DNA of 64,000 bases from Acidobacteriota bacterium (GTDB lineage: Bacteria; Acidobacteriota; Thermoanaerobaculia; UBA5066; Gp7-AA6). A model generated the notes under the pieces. The model had not been told where the DNA came from. It searched no databases and worked only from the letters and a program-made list of their open reading frames with translations. This document shows, in pieces, positions 52,861 through 61,639 of this stretch. The position numbers were made by a program, and so were the translations under genes. Each line of letters opens with the position of its first letter. Position 1 is the stretch's first letter. Location of the stretch: the NCBI GenBank assembly GCA_027307335.1, contig DAHUXD010000003.1, positions 1-64,000 on the forward strand, read 5' to 3'.

Positions 52861-53897
52861 TTCTTCACCCCTTCGACGACGCTCGCGGCGGACCGCGTCG
52901 GCACCACGCGCGTGAGACGGAACCCGGCCCGGTCGAGGAGGGCCCCGTACTCCGCCTCGGTCCGCTCCTGCCCGCCGGGCATGACGAGCATCGTCAGGTC
53001 GAGGAGCTTCCCGGGATGCATCTCGTCGCCCGCGGGGAGGACGAACTCGACGATCAGGAGCTTCGCATCCGGCTTCATCGCCCGGTGGCAGTTGCCGAGA
53101 ATCGTCAGGCACTGCTCCTCGTTCCAGTCGTGGATCACGTGCGAGATGACGTAGGCGTCGCCGAACGCGGGGACCGAGTCGAAGAAGCTCCCGCCCTCGG
53201 CGCGGAAGCGATCCGCGAGGCCGAGCGCGCGAAAGCGTTCCGGCGCGTCGCGCACGACGTGCGGCAGGTCGAACAGGACGCCGCGCGGGCCGGGATGGCG
53301 CCTCAGGATCTCGACCAGCATGTTGCCGGACGCGCCGCCGACGTCGACGATCGTCCCGAATCCCGAGAAGTCGTACGCCTCGGCGATCGCCGGCGGCTCG
53401 TCGCCGTGGACGCCGATCATCGCCTTCGTGAAGTTCGCGGCGTCCTCGGGATGCTTCGCGATGTAGTCGAAGACCGGCATCCCGAAGGCCTTCTCGAATC
53501 CCGTCTTCCCCGTCTCGAGCGCGTGCATGTATTCGCCGAAGGCGCCCCAGCCCATCGGTCCGCCGAGAACGAGCAGCGTCTCGCGCGCGTAGCCGTGGGC
53601 ATTCGACTTCAGCGCCTCGCCGAGGGGCGCCAGGGAGAACCGCTGCCCGTCGCGCTCGGTGTTCAGGACGCCGAGCCCGGCGAGGAGCCGCATCAGGCGA
53701 TGCAGCGCGGGCGCATGCGTGCCCGTCTCATTCGCGAGATCCGCCGCGCTGCGCGGTCCGGCGACGAGCCGGTCCGGGAGCGCGAGCTTCGCCGCGGCGT
53801 AGATCGCCCGCGAGACCCAGTAGCCGAATCCCATCTGGATGATCTGGACGTGAGGCGGTGGCGGCGCGTCCGGGTGTCTGGCCTCCGGGTTGGCCAT
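52857..53897 (-). CDS. SAM-dependent O-methyltransferase (Methyltransf_2)
   Basis: 346 residues from ATG 53897 behind GGAGGA (longer in-frame start rejected). N-terminal dimerisation winged helix (ALPDRLVAGPRSAADLA), then SAM motif VDVGGASGNMLVEIL and the catalytic-region segment VISHVIHDWNEEQC. It is paralogous to 11889-12935. Translational overlap with the S9 peptidase gene indicates one operon; the reason for pairing is unknown. Confidence 0.88.
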   Translation of the reverse strand: MANPEARHPDAPPPPHVQIIQMGFGYWVSRAIYAAAKLALPDRLVAGPRSAADLANETGTHAPALHRLMRLLAGLGVLNTERDGQRFSLAPLGEALKSNAHGYARETLLVLGGPMGWGAFGEYMHALETGKTGFEKAFGMPVFDYIAKHPEDAANFTKAMIGVHGDEPPAIAEAYDFSGFGTIVDVGGASGNMLVEILRRHPGPRGVLFDLPHVVRDAPERFRALGLADRFRAEGGSFFDSVPAFGDAYVISHVIHDWNEEQCLTILGNCHRAMKPDAKLLIVEFVLPAGDEMHPGKLLDLTMLVMPGGQERTEAEYGALLDRAGFRLTRVVPTRSAASVVEGVKK

Positions 53898-53940
53898 GCG
53901 GTCCTCCGAAGAAGGCCGAAGCCTACCGCGTCCGGTCGTT

Positions 53941-54048
53941 CTCGCCTTCACGCACGCCATGGATCACTACGGACAGATGGTCGAGTACCTCCGGCTCAGT
54001 GGAACCGCCCCTCCAGGGAGCCGGCCGGCCGCCCGGCCTCACCCATAA
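53941..54048 (+). pseudogene. C-terminal fragment of an exported DinB-like gene
   Basis: The frame reads LAFTHAMDHYGQMVEYLRLS then GTAPPGSRP and stops at TAA 54046. It closely matches the end of the DinB protein at 18278-18871 (VAHAYDHYGQMIEYLRMN). Nothing of the preceding about 150 residues remains; the fragment abuts the start of the divergent O-methyltransferase gene. Confidence 0.7.
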
Positions 54049-54130
54049 AGCGGCCCCGGGGTGCTCCCGGCCGCTGTGATAGCCTGACCCCAGGTCACGT
54101 TTCGTACCTTTCCGATCGACGAGGTGGGTA

Positions 54131-55576
54131 ATGACGATGCTTCGCTCCGGGCGAGCCTGTGCCCTGTCCGTGACCGCCGGCCTCCTGCTGTACGCGGCCT
54201 CTCCATTCGCGCTGCCGGCGGCGACCTTCGTCGTCACGAAGACGGCGGACACCAACGACGGGACGTGCGACTCCGACTGCTCGCTCCGCGAAGCGATCAT
54301 CGCCGCCAACGCGAATCCGGGCGCGGACGTCATCACGCTTCCGCCCGGCACCTACACCCTCACGATCGCCGGACAGAACGAGGACGCCGGAGCCAGCGGG
54401 GACCTCGATATCACGGACAGTCTCACGATCAACGGAGCGGGGGCGTCGACCACCATCGTCGACGGCAACGCGCTCGATCGCGTGTTTCACGTCGTTTCGG
54501 GGGCGGCGGTCGTGACGATCAACGGCATCACGATCACCGGCGGGCTCGCCAACATCTCAAACGGCGGCGGCATCCTGAATGAAGGAACCCTGAACCTCAA
54601 CAACTGCATCGTCACCGGGAACTCGACCCCGGGTGGCAACGGCGCGGGCGTCTACAACGATTTCATCTTCTCGGTCTCGGGCTGCACGATCTCCGGAAAC
54701 ACGGCCTCGGCCGGCGACGGTGGCGGCATCTACGACAACGGGAATTCCGGAACGATCACGAACAGCACGATCAGCGGTAACTCGACCCCGAACGGCGACG
54801 GCGGCGGGATCTTCGTCAACGGAAACCTGACGACGATCAGCCAGTGCACCATCAACGGCAACACCACGACGAACGGCGACGGCAGCGGGATCTACAACAA
54901 CGGGAACGATCTCGAGATCACGAACTGCACGATCGCAGGGAACAGCGGGGTCGACGGCGCCGGCATCTACCATGGCGGCCTCACGCTGAACGCCACCACG
55001 CTGACGATCGCGAACAACACGGCATCCAACACGGGCGGCGGCATCGAGAGCATCGGCCAGGCCCCGCAGCTGACCGGCACGATCGTCGCGAACAACACGG
55101 GTGGAAACTGCAACGGGGTGTTCACCGACGGCGGTACGAACCTGCAGTTTCCGGGAACGACCTGCGGACTGTCGATCACGACGGCCGATCCGCTGCTCGG
55201 CCCCCTCGCCGACAACGGCGGCCCCACGCAGACGATGGCGATCGGACCCGGCAGCCCGGCGATCGACGCCAACACGGAGATCTGCCCTCCGACGCCCCCG
55301 ACCGATCAGCGAGGGGTGGCGCGGCCGCAGGGTGCGGCTTGCGACATCGGCGCGTTCGAGTTTCAGGCGGGTGGCGCCCCCACGCCGACGCCCACCGTCA
55401 CGCCGGCCGTGACCTCGTCGCCGACCCCGACACCGACGGCGGCGGGCGTCCCGACGCCGACGCGGACACCGGGACCGGGTCCCGTGGCCGCGGTGCCGAC
55501 GCTCTCGCGGCCGCTGCTCGCTTTGCTCGGCCTGCTCCTCGTCGTCTCGGCCGCGGTCCTGCTCCGGCGTCACTAA
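54131..55576 (+). CDS. Exported CSLREA/right-handed beta-helix protein with IPTL-CTERM-like tail
   Basis: 481 residues, with ATG at 54131 behind GAGGTGG. Signal peptide about 1-31. The CSLREA motif is in TCDSDCSLREAIIAANA. Parallel-beta-helix repeats follow, rich in NxTISGNS and GGGIYxNG units (about 120-340). Next come choice-of-anchor-Q-type LADNGGPTQTM and DQRGVARPQG, then a Pro/Thr tail (PTPTPT). The C-terminus is VPTLSRP, a membrane helix and RRH, an IPTL/PEP-CTERM-like sorting signal. It is a surface or matrix protein. Confidence 0.88.
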   Translation: MTMLRSGRACALSVTAGLLLYAASPFALPAATFVVTKTADTNDGTCDSDCSLREAIIAANANPGADVITLPPGTYTLTIAGQNEDAGASGDLDITDSLTINGAGASTTIVDGNALDRVFHVVSGAAVVTINGITITGGLANISNGGGILNEGTLNLNNCIVTGNSTPGGNGAGVYNDFIFSVSGCTISGNTASAGDGGGIYDNGNSGTITNSTISGNSTPNGDGGGIFVNGNLTTISQCTINGNTTTNGDGSGIYNNGNDLEITNCTIAGNSGVDGAGIYHGGLTLNATTLTIANNTASNTGGGIESIGQAPQLTGTIVANNTGGNCNGVFTDGGTNLQFPGTTCGLSITTADPLLGPLADNGGPTQTMAIGPGSPAIDANTEICPPTPPTDQRGVARPQGAACDIGAFEFQAGGAPTPTPTVTPAVTSSPTPTPTAAGVPTPTRTPGPGPVAAVPTLSRPLLALLGLLLVVSAAVLLRRH

Positions 55577-55662
55577 GTCCGTCGAGATCCGGGCCCTCCA
55601 TCGGACCGATGGATACGCGGGCACCCCGGCCTGAGATAATCAGACCCGACAGGAGGCCTGTC

Positions 55663-56219
55663 ATGACTCGACCGGGCTTTCGTCTCGCCGCGCTCGTCTC
55701 CCTCGCGCTCTCCGTTCCCCTCCTCGCGGAAACGCTCTCCGATCTCTTCCAGGAGGCCAAGGCGCAGGTGAAGAGCCAGTCCTGGCAGGAAGCTCTGACG
55801 ACCCTCGATCGGCTCGACGTCGAATCCGCCGCGCCCGGCAACGAGGCCGCGCGCCGGCAGCTCGCCGCGCCCATCGCCTTCTACCGCGGCGTGTGCGAGG
55901 CCAACCTCGACCAGAAAGAGAAGGCCGAGGCCGACATGGCGGCGTCCCCGGATACTGGTACATGGCCGCCACGAACTCGGTCCACTTCGACGGCTTCACG
56001 ACCACCGACGCCTCGAGCGGTTTTCGAGAGACCTGGTACTACCGGCGCGAGACGCTGCCGAAGGCGGTCTCCGCGAGCGAGGTGGAGGCGACGTTCGTCA
56101 CCAAGGTCCGGCTCGGCCAATTCGTTCTTCAGCGTCAGCCCGCGATCCTCTCCGCGCTGGCGGCGGCTCGCTCCGGAGCCGCGGAGGCTCGCGTCGCCGG
56201 CGGGACGACTCCGCAATGA
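55663..56219 (+). pseudogene. Frameshifted gene for an exported TPR-like protein
   Basis: ATG at 55663 has AGGAGG 6 bp before it and GATAAT further up. The first frame encodes a leader and a helical repeat (FQEAKAQVKSQSWQEALTTL, FYRGVCEANLDQKEKAEADM). After about 55935 that frame turns to low-complexity Arg/Ser. The continuation YWYMAATNSVHFDGFTTTD through VRLGQFVLQRQPAIL lies in another frame and ends at 56219. An internal deletion or frameshift near 55940 is likely; an assembly error is possible. Confidence 0.55.
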
Positions 56220-56259
56220 CAACTCCGTAATATTTCGTCCTGCGTCGAAGGGAGACAGC

Positions 56260-56730
56260 ATGCGCTCGAGACTCATCGCGGCCGCCATCGTTCTCGCCAC
56301 GACGGCCAGCCTGTCCGCGGCCGCGGAGAACAAGGGTCCCAAGCCGGACGTCGGCGACGGCCACGCGGCCTGGTTCGACATCACGACGACCGATCTCGCA
56401 CAGTCGAAGGCGTTCTACGCCGGGCTCTTCGGCTGGGAGTTCACGTCGGTGAACGGATACGAGAACCTGGCGGCCGAGATCGTCTCCGGCGGCCGAGCCA
56501 TCGGATCGCTCCGCAAGGCCGAGGGCAAGATCAGCCCCTACGACGGCGTGGTCTACATCCAGGTGAAGGACCTGCCCGCCCTCTGCGGGAAGGCGAAGGA
56601 GCTCGGCGGCACGGTCGTCCCCGGGTTCCCGTTCAACCTCGAAGACGGCCGGGGCGCGATCGCCCTCGTCGTCGACCCGGCGGGACACCCGATCGGGATG
56701 TATTCGCGGACCGCGCTGCCGAAGAATTAG
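56260..56730 (+). CDS. Exported VOC-family protein
   Basis: 156 residues, with ATG at 56260 behind AGGGAG. Signal peptide about 1-22. VOC fold with AWFDITTTDLAQSKAFY, LFGWEF, a VVYIQVKDLPALCGKA half and a terminal VVDPAGHPIGMYSR. Export is uncommon for this superfamily. The ligand is unknown. It overlaps the convergent small membrane-protein gene by 4 bp. Confidence 0.85.
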   Translation: MRSRLIAAAIVLATTASLSAAAENKGPKPDVGDGHAAWFDITTTDLAQSKAFYAGLFGWEFTSVNGYENLAAEIVSGGRAIGSLRKAEGKISPYDGVVYIQVKDLPALCGKAKELGGTVVPGFPFNLEDGRGAIALVVDPAGHPIGMYSRTALPKN

Positions 56731-56966
56731 CGGGGAAAGAAGAGCGCGAGGGTCAGGGCCGACCCGATCGCGAGCGAGACCCACGCGTTCGTGACGAAGT
56801 AGCCGTACGCCATCAGCGCGATGCCGAGGAGCAGCGGCCGGGGCTCGCCGTTCTTGCGGCCGTAGCGGAAGGCCGCGAAGCCGACGAGGCCGAAGAGGAC
56901 GGCCAGCAGAATCGTGTAGAGAGAAAACCCGCCGAGCAATCCGCCGAGATCCAGGCCGCCGTCCAT
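56727..56966 (-). CDS. Small two-helix membrane protein
   Basis: 79 residues from ATG 56966. Two membrane helices, TILLAVLFGLVGFAAF and a second around GYFVTNAWVSLAIGSALTLALFF, are joined by RYGRKNGEPRP. It resembles short conserved membrane proteins of unknown role. TATTCT lies 7 bp before the start with no Shine-Dalgarno. Confidence 0.72.
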   Translation of the reverse strand: MDGGLDLGGLLGGFSLYTILLAVLFGLVGFAAFRYGRKNGEPRPLLLGIALMAYGYFVTNAWVSLAIGSALTLALFFPR

Positions 56967-56973
56967 CGCCGTC

Positions 56974-56979
56974 AGAATA
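56974..56979 (-). promoter_or_regulatory. Candidate -10 of a leaderless transcript
   Basis: TATTCT on the minus strand, 7 bp before ATG 56966. The opposite gene 57028 has the same arrangement. Confidence 0.42.
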
Positions 56980-57015
56980 CGCGAGTTCGAGCCACTCCTC
57001 GACACCCCGTTTCGA

Positions 57016-57021
57016 TAGCAT
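57016..57021 (+). promoter_or_regulatory. Candidate -10 of a leaderless transcript
   Basis: TAGCAT, 6 bp before GTG 57028, forming a divergent leaderless pair with 56966. Confidence 0.42.
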
Positions 57022-57027
57022 CCCTCC

Positions 57028-57327
57028 GTGGCCGACAAGCCCAAGTCCTCCTACGAGCTCGCGATGGAACGGCTGAGGGCGGCCGATCCGGATGCCGGCA
57101 GGGAGAAGCCTCTGACCGCCGGGCAGAAGGAGAAGATCGCCGAGGCGCGGCGGGTCGCCGCCGCGCGGCTGGCGGAGATCGAGATTCGATTCCATGACGC
57201 GTCGAAGCGGCGCCGGGACCCCGCCGAGCAGGAGAAGGCCGAGGCGGAGTACCAGATCGACCGGCAGCGGATCCACGCGGACCTCGAGCGCGCGATCGCC
57301 GGCATCCGGCGCGGCCGTAAGGCGTAA
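57028..57327 (+). CDS. Small charged helical protein of unknown function
   Basis: 99 residues from GTG 57028. Opening SYELAMERLRAADPDAG, then LTAGQKEKIAEARRVAAARL and a coiled-coil-like Glu/Arg/Ala helix to the end. I recognise this as a conserved hypothetical type (SYELAMERL start) seen in several phyla, with no known role. Cytosolic. Confidence 0.75.
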   Translation: MADKPKSSYELAMERLRAADPDAGREKPLTAGQKEKIAEARRVAAARLAEIEIRFHDASKRRRDPAEQEKAEAEYQIDRQRIHADLERAIAGIRRGRKA

Positions 57328-57376
57328 AGATCGCTTCTGGCTTCCTCACAGCGGACTCCGACTCCGAACCACCTCG

Positions 57377-58144
57377 ATGGCGCGCGTCTTCATCACCGGC
57401 TCCACGGACGGCCTCGGCCTCGCCGCCGCCCGCACTCTCTTAGACGAGGGACACGAGGTCGTGCTGCACGCGCGCAGCCGGAAACGCGCTGCCGCCATGT
57501 CCGACCTCGCCCCGCGCGCAAGAGGTGTGGCCATCGGCGATCTCAGCAGCAAGCGCGACACGCGCGCCATCGCCGACCAGGTCAACTCGCTCGGCCGCAT
57601 GGACGCCGTCATTCACAACGCCGGCGTCTATCTCGAGCCCGCGCGCGGATCGACGCCCGAGGGCCATGCGCAGACCCTCGCCGTGAACGTCCTCGCTCCC
57701 TGGATGCTGACGGCGTGGATCGACCGTCCGGGCCGTCTGATCTATCTCAGCAGCGGGCTGCACCGCGACGGCGGCGGATCGCTCGACGACATCGACTGGA
57801 CCAAACGGCGGTGGAACGCCGGCAAGGCCTATGCCGAGAGCAAGCTCTACCTCGTCGCGCTCGCGCTCGCGGTCGCGCGCCGCTGGCCGGACGTCTCGAG
57901 CAACGCCGTCGATCCGGGATGGGTCCCGACCAGGATGGGCGGCCCCGGCGCGACCGACGACCTCGAGGAGGGCCACCTCACCCAGACCTGGCTCGCCGTG
58001 AGCGAGGATGCGGCGGCGAAATCGAGCGGCGGCTACTGGCACCACCGCAAGAGGGAAAAGCCGGCGGCGGAGGCGCTCGATCCGGACTTCCGGGAGAAAC
58101 TCGTCGAGAAGCTCGAACAGCTGACCGGGGTTCGAGTCGTCTGA
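57377..58144 (+). CDS. Short-chain dehydrogenase/reductase
   Basis: 255 residues, with ATG at 57377. Cofactor motif TGSTDGLGLAAA, NAGVYLE in strand 4, catalytic Ser in YLSSGLH and YAESK with the Tyr/Lys pair, then VDPGWVPT. A complete active site; NAD(P) preference and substrate are not predictable. No ribosome binding site is evident. It leads a same-strand run with the next VOC, MBL and YcaQ-like genes. Confidence 0.88.
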   Translation: MARVFITGSTDGLGLAAARTLLDEGHEVVLHARSRKRAAAMSDLAPRARGVAIGDLSSKRDTRAIADQVNSLGRMDAVIHNAGVYLEPARGSTPEGHAQTLAVNVLAPWMLTAWIDRPGRLIYLSSGLHRDGGGSLDDIDWTKRRWNAGKAYAESKLYLVALALAVARRWPDVSSNAVDPGWVPTRMGGPGATDDLEEGHLTQTWLAVSEDAAAKSSGGYWHHRKREKPAAEALDPDFREKLVEKLEQLTGVRVV

Positions 58145-58167
58145 ACTGAATGGAAGGAGATCCCGAC

Positions 58168-58644
58168 ATGAAGCCGAAGAACACGATCTGTCTCTGGTAC
58201 GACAAGGACGCGGAGGCGGCGGCGCGCTTCTACGCGGCGACGTTTCCGAACAGCCAGGTCACCGCCGTTCACAAGGCGCCTGGCGACTACCCGAGCGGGA
58301 AGAAGGGCGACGTCCTGACGGTCGAGTTCACCGTCCTGGGCATTCCCTGTCTCGGCTTGAACGGCGGCCCGATGTTCAAGCACACGGAGGCGTTTTCCTT
58401 CCAGGTCGCGACGGACGATCAGGCCGAGACCGACCGTTACTGGTACGCGATCGTCGGCAATGGCGGCCAGGAAAGCGACTGCGGCTGGTGCAAGGACCGC
58501 TGGGGCCTCTCCTGGCAGATCACGCCGCGCGCGCTGACCGACGCGCTCGCCGCGGGCGGAGCCGAGGCGAAGCGGGCGTTCGAGGCGATGATGACGATGC
58601 GGAAGATCGACGTCGCCGCCATCGAGGCCGCGCGGCGGGGCTGA
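58168..58644 (+). CDS. PhnB/3-demethylubiquinone-methyltransferase-like VOC protein
   Basis: 158 residues from ATG 58168, which has AAGGAG 8 bp upstream (an earlier in-frame ATG at 58150 has none). Opening TICLWYDKDAEAAARFY, FPNSQV, FSFQVATDDQAETDRYW and WGLSWQITP place it in the PhnB-like VOC group. The group's role is mostly unknown. It follows the SDR by 23 bp. Confidence 0.87.
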   Translation: MKPKNTICLWYDKDAEAAARFYAATFPNSQVTAVHKAPGDYPSGKKGDVLTVEFTVLGIPCLGLNGGPMFKHTEAFSFQVATDDQAETDRYWYAIVGNGGQESDCGWCKDRWGLSWQITPRALTDALAAGGAEAKRAFEAMMTMRKIDVAAIEAARRG

Positions 58645-58667
58645 CGGCCCCGGCTGACGATCCGCGC

Positions 58668-59579
58668 ATGCGTGCGTCGCTGCCGGCCGTTCTTCTGGCG
58701 CTGACCTCCCTGTCCGCTGCGGGGCCCCGGCCCTGCGGCACGAAGGGAATCGCCGTCCAGGTCCTCGGCTCGGGCGGCCCCGAGATGCAGGACCAACGCG
58801 CCTCGGCGAGCTACCTCGTCTGGCGGGACGGCCGCGCCCGAGTGCTCGTGGACGCGGGCGGAGGAAGCGCGCTGCGCTTCGGCGAGAGCGGCGCGACGAT
58901 GTCGCAACTGGACGCGATCCTGTTTTCCCACTTCCACGTGGACCACAGCGGCGACTTCGCCGCGCTCGTCAAGTCGTCGTGGTTCGAGGACCGAACGCGC
59001 CCGCTGCCGGTCTATGGACCGCACGGCAACGACTTCATGCCGTCCACGACGGAATTCGTCCGCGACCTCTTCGGCGCAGAGCACGGCGCGTACCGGTACC
59101 TGAGCGACCTCTACGAGCCGAGGGAGCGAGGCAGCTACAAGCTCCAGCCCCACGACGTCGCCGGCGGCGCGCCGAGGACCGCGGCCTTCCGCGGCGAAGA
59201 CCTCGCGGCCTACCCGGCCCGCGTCGTCCATGGCGGCGTTCCCGCGCTGGCGTGGCGGATCGAGGTTTCGAGCGCGGTCATCGTCTTCAGCGGCGACACC
59301 AACGGCGAGGGCGGCCTCGCCGATCTCGCATCCGGCTCCGATCTGTTCGTCGCCCACAACGCCGTGCCGGAAGGCGCGACGGGAGTGGAGCGGAACCTGC
59401 ACATGCCGCCGTCCGTCATCGGCCGGATCGCCGCCGACGCCCGCGTCAAACACCTGGTTCTGTCCCACCGGATGCTTCGGACTCTCGGCAAGGAGGATCG
59501 GACGAGGGCCGAGATCCGGAATCACTACGACGGGCCGCTGGAGTTCGCGAACGATCTCGACTGCTTCGCGGTTCCCTGA
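58668..59579 (+). CDS. Exported metallo-beta-lactamase-fold protein (RNase Z/arylsulfatase-like)
   Basis: 303 residues, with ATG at 58668. Leader about 1-20. Metal motif SHFHVDHSGD with H88, H90, D92 and H93; a GDTNG element; and a LVLSHRM histidine near the end. The layout is closer to RNase Z/alkylsulfatase-like MBL proteins than to the one at 3458. Substrate unknown. Confidence 0.82.
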   Translation: MRASLPAVLLALTSLSAAGPRPCGTKGIAVQVLGSGGPEMQDQRASASYLVWRDGRARVLVDAGGGSALRFGESGATMSQLDAILFSHFHVDHSGDFAALVKSSWFEDRTRPLPVYGPHGNDFMPSTTEFVRDLFGAEHGAYRYLSDLYEPRERGSYKLQPHDVAGGAPRTAAFRGEDLAAYPARVVHGGVPALAWRIEVSSAVIVFSGDTNGEGGLADLASGSDLFVAHNAVPEGATGVERNLHMPPSVIGRIAADARVKHLVLSHRMLRTLGKEDRTRAEIRNHYDGPLEFANDLDCFAVP

Positions 59580-59608
59580 GTCTGCGGCTTCGCGGACCCC
59601 GGCTGACG

Positions 59609-59614
59609 TATCGT
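59609..59614 (+). promoter_or_regulatory. Candidate -10 of a leaderless transcript
   Basis: TATCGT, 8 bp before the TTG start at 59623; no Shine-Dalgarno. Confidence 0.4.
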
Positions 59615-59622
59615 CATCGCCG

Positions 59623-60717
59623 TTGCCTGACTCCCCCACCCTCCGCCAGCTTCGCCGCTACGCGATCGCGCGCAGCCTCTTCCCGCCGACCACGCTGCCT
59701 CGGGCCATCGCGCGCCTGGGCTTCGTCCAGGCCGACCCGATGCGCGCCCCCGCTCGCGCCCAGGACCTGATCCTGGCGCACCGCGTCCGGGACTATCGCG
59801 CCGGCGATCTCGAGCGCCGCTACGAGCGGCTGGACGTCGAGGAGGCGTTCTTCATCAACTACGGCTTCCTCCCGCGCGAGACCGTCGCCCTGCTGCATCC
59901 GCGGCCGGCGCCTCGCAGCTGGGACGCCCGGATGCGGGCGCGCGCCCGGAAGGTCCTCGCCTTCGTGCGGGAGCGTGGCCCCACGTACCCGCGCGACGTG
60001 CAGGCGCACTTCGATCATGGTCGCATCCATCGCTGGGGCGCCGACCTGGACGTCGGCAAACACCTGCTGGAGGGCCTGCACTATCGCGGGGAGCTGCGCG
60101 TGGCGCGGCGCGAGTCGGGCACGCGAGTCTACGTGGCGACCGGGCACGCGCCGCACGGCGACGGACGGGAGGCCCGTCTCGCACGCGCCGGAAGCCTGCT
60201 CGACGTCGCGGTCCGTCTCTATGCGCCGCTGCCGGCGTCCAGCCTGGCCTACGTGTGCGGACTGCTGCGCAACGGCGTGCCGCCGGTGGCCGCCGAGACG
60301 CGGCGGTTTCGGCAGCAGGCCGGATCCCGTTATGCGCATGCGAAGGTCGACGGCCGGCTGTGGTTCTGGCCGCCGGACGAGAACCCCCTCTCCGCTCGAC
60401 ACCAGGTGGACGATCGGCTGCGCATCCTCTCGCCGTTCGACCCGCTCGTCTGGGACCGACGCCGCTTTCACCTCTTCTGGGGCTGGGAGTACAAGTTCGA
60501 GGCCTACCTGCCGGCGCACAAGCGCCGCATGGGCCACTACGCGATGCCGGTGCTCTGGGGCGAGTCGGTCGTGGGCTGGGCCAACGTGAGGGTCGTCGAC
60601 GGCCGGCTGCGACACGACCTCGGCTTCGCCGGACGCCGTCCGGCCGGCCGCGCCTTTCGACGGGCGCTCGACGACGCGCTGGAGCGGATGCAGGAGTTCC
60701 TGACGGGGACGGGCTGA
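59623..60717 (+). CDS. YcaQ/HTH_42-family winged-helix DNA glycosylase-like protein
   Basis: 364 residues from TTG 59623. The opening LRRYAIARSLFPPTTLPRAI and LGFVQADPMR corresponds to the QxD active-site region of YcaQ/AlkX interstrand-crosslink glycosylases (Q-A-D here). FFINYGFLP, ILSPFDPLVWDRRR and YKFEAYLPAHKRRMGHY are HTH_42 hallmarks. A role in unhooking alkylation crosslinks is likely by homology. Confidence 0.86.
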   Translation: MPDSPTLRQLRRYAIARSLFPPTTLPRAIARLGFVQADPMRAPARAQDLILAHRVRDYRAGDLERRYERLDVEEAFFINYGFLPRETVALLHPRPAPRSWDARMRARARKVLAFVRERGPTYPRDVQAHFDHGRIHRWGADLDVGKHLLEGLHYRGELRVARRESGTRVYVATGHAPHGDGREARLARAGSLLDVAVRLYAPLPASSLAYVCGLLRNGVPPVAAETRRFRQQAGSRYAHAKVDGRLWFWPPDENPLSARHQVDDRLRILSPFDPLVWDRRRFHLFWGWEYKFEAYLPAHKRRMGHYAMPVLWGESVVGWANVRVVDGRLRHDLGFAGRRPAGRAFRRALDDALERMQEFLTGTG

Positions 60718-60741
60718 CGCGGCTCCGCCGGGATCAGCGAA

Positions 60742-60755
60742 TCAGGACTGACCCC
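60742..60755. repeat. TCAGGACTGACCCC motif, copy a
   Basis: A 14-bp sequence repeated exactly at 62224-62237. It lies between the convergent YcaQ-like and SLH genes. Confidence 0.55.
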
Positions 60756-60770
60756 TGGCGCGCTCCTGTC

Positions 60771-61478
60771 TCAGCGGAACACGACGTAGCTCAGGCCGAG
60801 CGCCCTGGCCAGAAAGATCGCCATCTGCCGGCGCGTCACCGGATTGTCCGGGCAGAAGTTGCCTCCCCCGCAGCCGCCCGTGATGCCGGACAGCGCGAGC
60901 GCCTCGATGTACGGGTATCCGAAATCGGTCGTCGGGACGTCGTTGAAGGTCGGAGAGCCGGGTGCCGGGCTGACGGCGGGCCGCCACCAGACCTGGACGG
61001 CTCCGATGTACTGGTAGTTCGCGCTGGCGTCGAATTCGAGACGAAGCAGGTACGTGTTGAAGTTCGGGCTTTCCAGAGTGATCCCGAACGGCGCGTCGTT
61101 GAAGTCGGTGTACCAGTAGGCATGCGGCGTATTCGAAGAGCCGGCGACATAGGTCAGGTCCCCGTTGACCGAACGGACGTACAAGGCGGCGCCGACCACC
61201 AGTGGCGTGCCGTCGTTGAGGTTGTTGATTCCGATGTAGTCGACGATGGCCCCGGGGGGAACGGGAAGCGCGGTCCAGAAAAACTGCTGCTGATTGTTCG
61301 GTATGAACCGCCCGGCGCTCCCGGAGAGGAAATACTGCTGACTGCTCTCCGCCGGCTGGAAGGCCGTCGCGGAAATGTTCGTCACCGTGTAGGGGTACGG
61401 CTGCGCGGCGGCGACGGCCGCCAAGAAGAGGCCGGACAGAGCGATTGCGGCGACGCAACGGGACCAGACTCTCGGCAT
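60771..61478 (-). CDS. Exported protein with a single C-terminal SLH repeat
   Basis: 235 residues, with ATG at 61478 behind GGAGG. Signal peptide about 1-25. A beta-sandwich-like domain (about 30-165; FIPNNQQQFFWTALPV, LEFDASANYQYIGAV) is followed by one SLH repeat (FNDVPTTDFGYPYIE, GITGGCGGGNFCP, RRQMAIFLARAL). It shares the cysteine-paired SLH style with the giant proteins but has only one repeat, so it may dimerise or trimerise to form a complete anchor. Confidence 0.83.
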   Translation of the reverse strand: MPRVWSRCVAAIALSGLFLAAVAAAQPYPYTVTNISATAFQPAESSQQYFLSGSAGRFIPNNQQQFFWTALPVPPGAIVDYIGINNLNDGTPLVVGAALYVRSVNGDLTYVAGSSNTPHAYWYTDFNDAPFGITLESPNFNTYLLRLEFDASANYQYIGAVQVWWRPAVSPAPGSPTFNDVPTTDFGYPYIEALALSGITGGCGGGNFCPDNPVTRRQMAIFLARALGLSYVVFR

Positions 61479-61639
61479 CGAGGCCTCCTCGGTGGCTTTG
61501 GGATTTCCGGAGCCCGCAGCCTATCCCTTCCCCTGCCATCCCGAGCGCAGCGACGGATCCCTTTCTCCGGACACGGCTGCTCCAGTCCGTCGAACCCTTC
61601 CGCGGCGTCCGCGTGTATTTGGGCGTGACGGGAGGCCCC

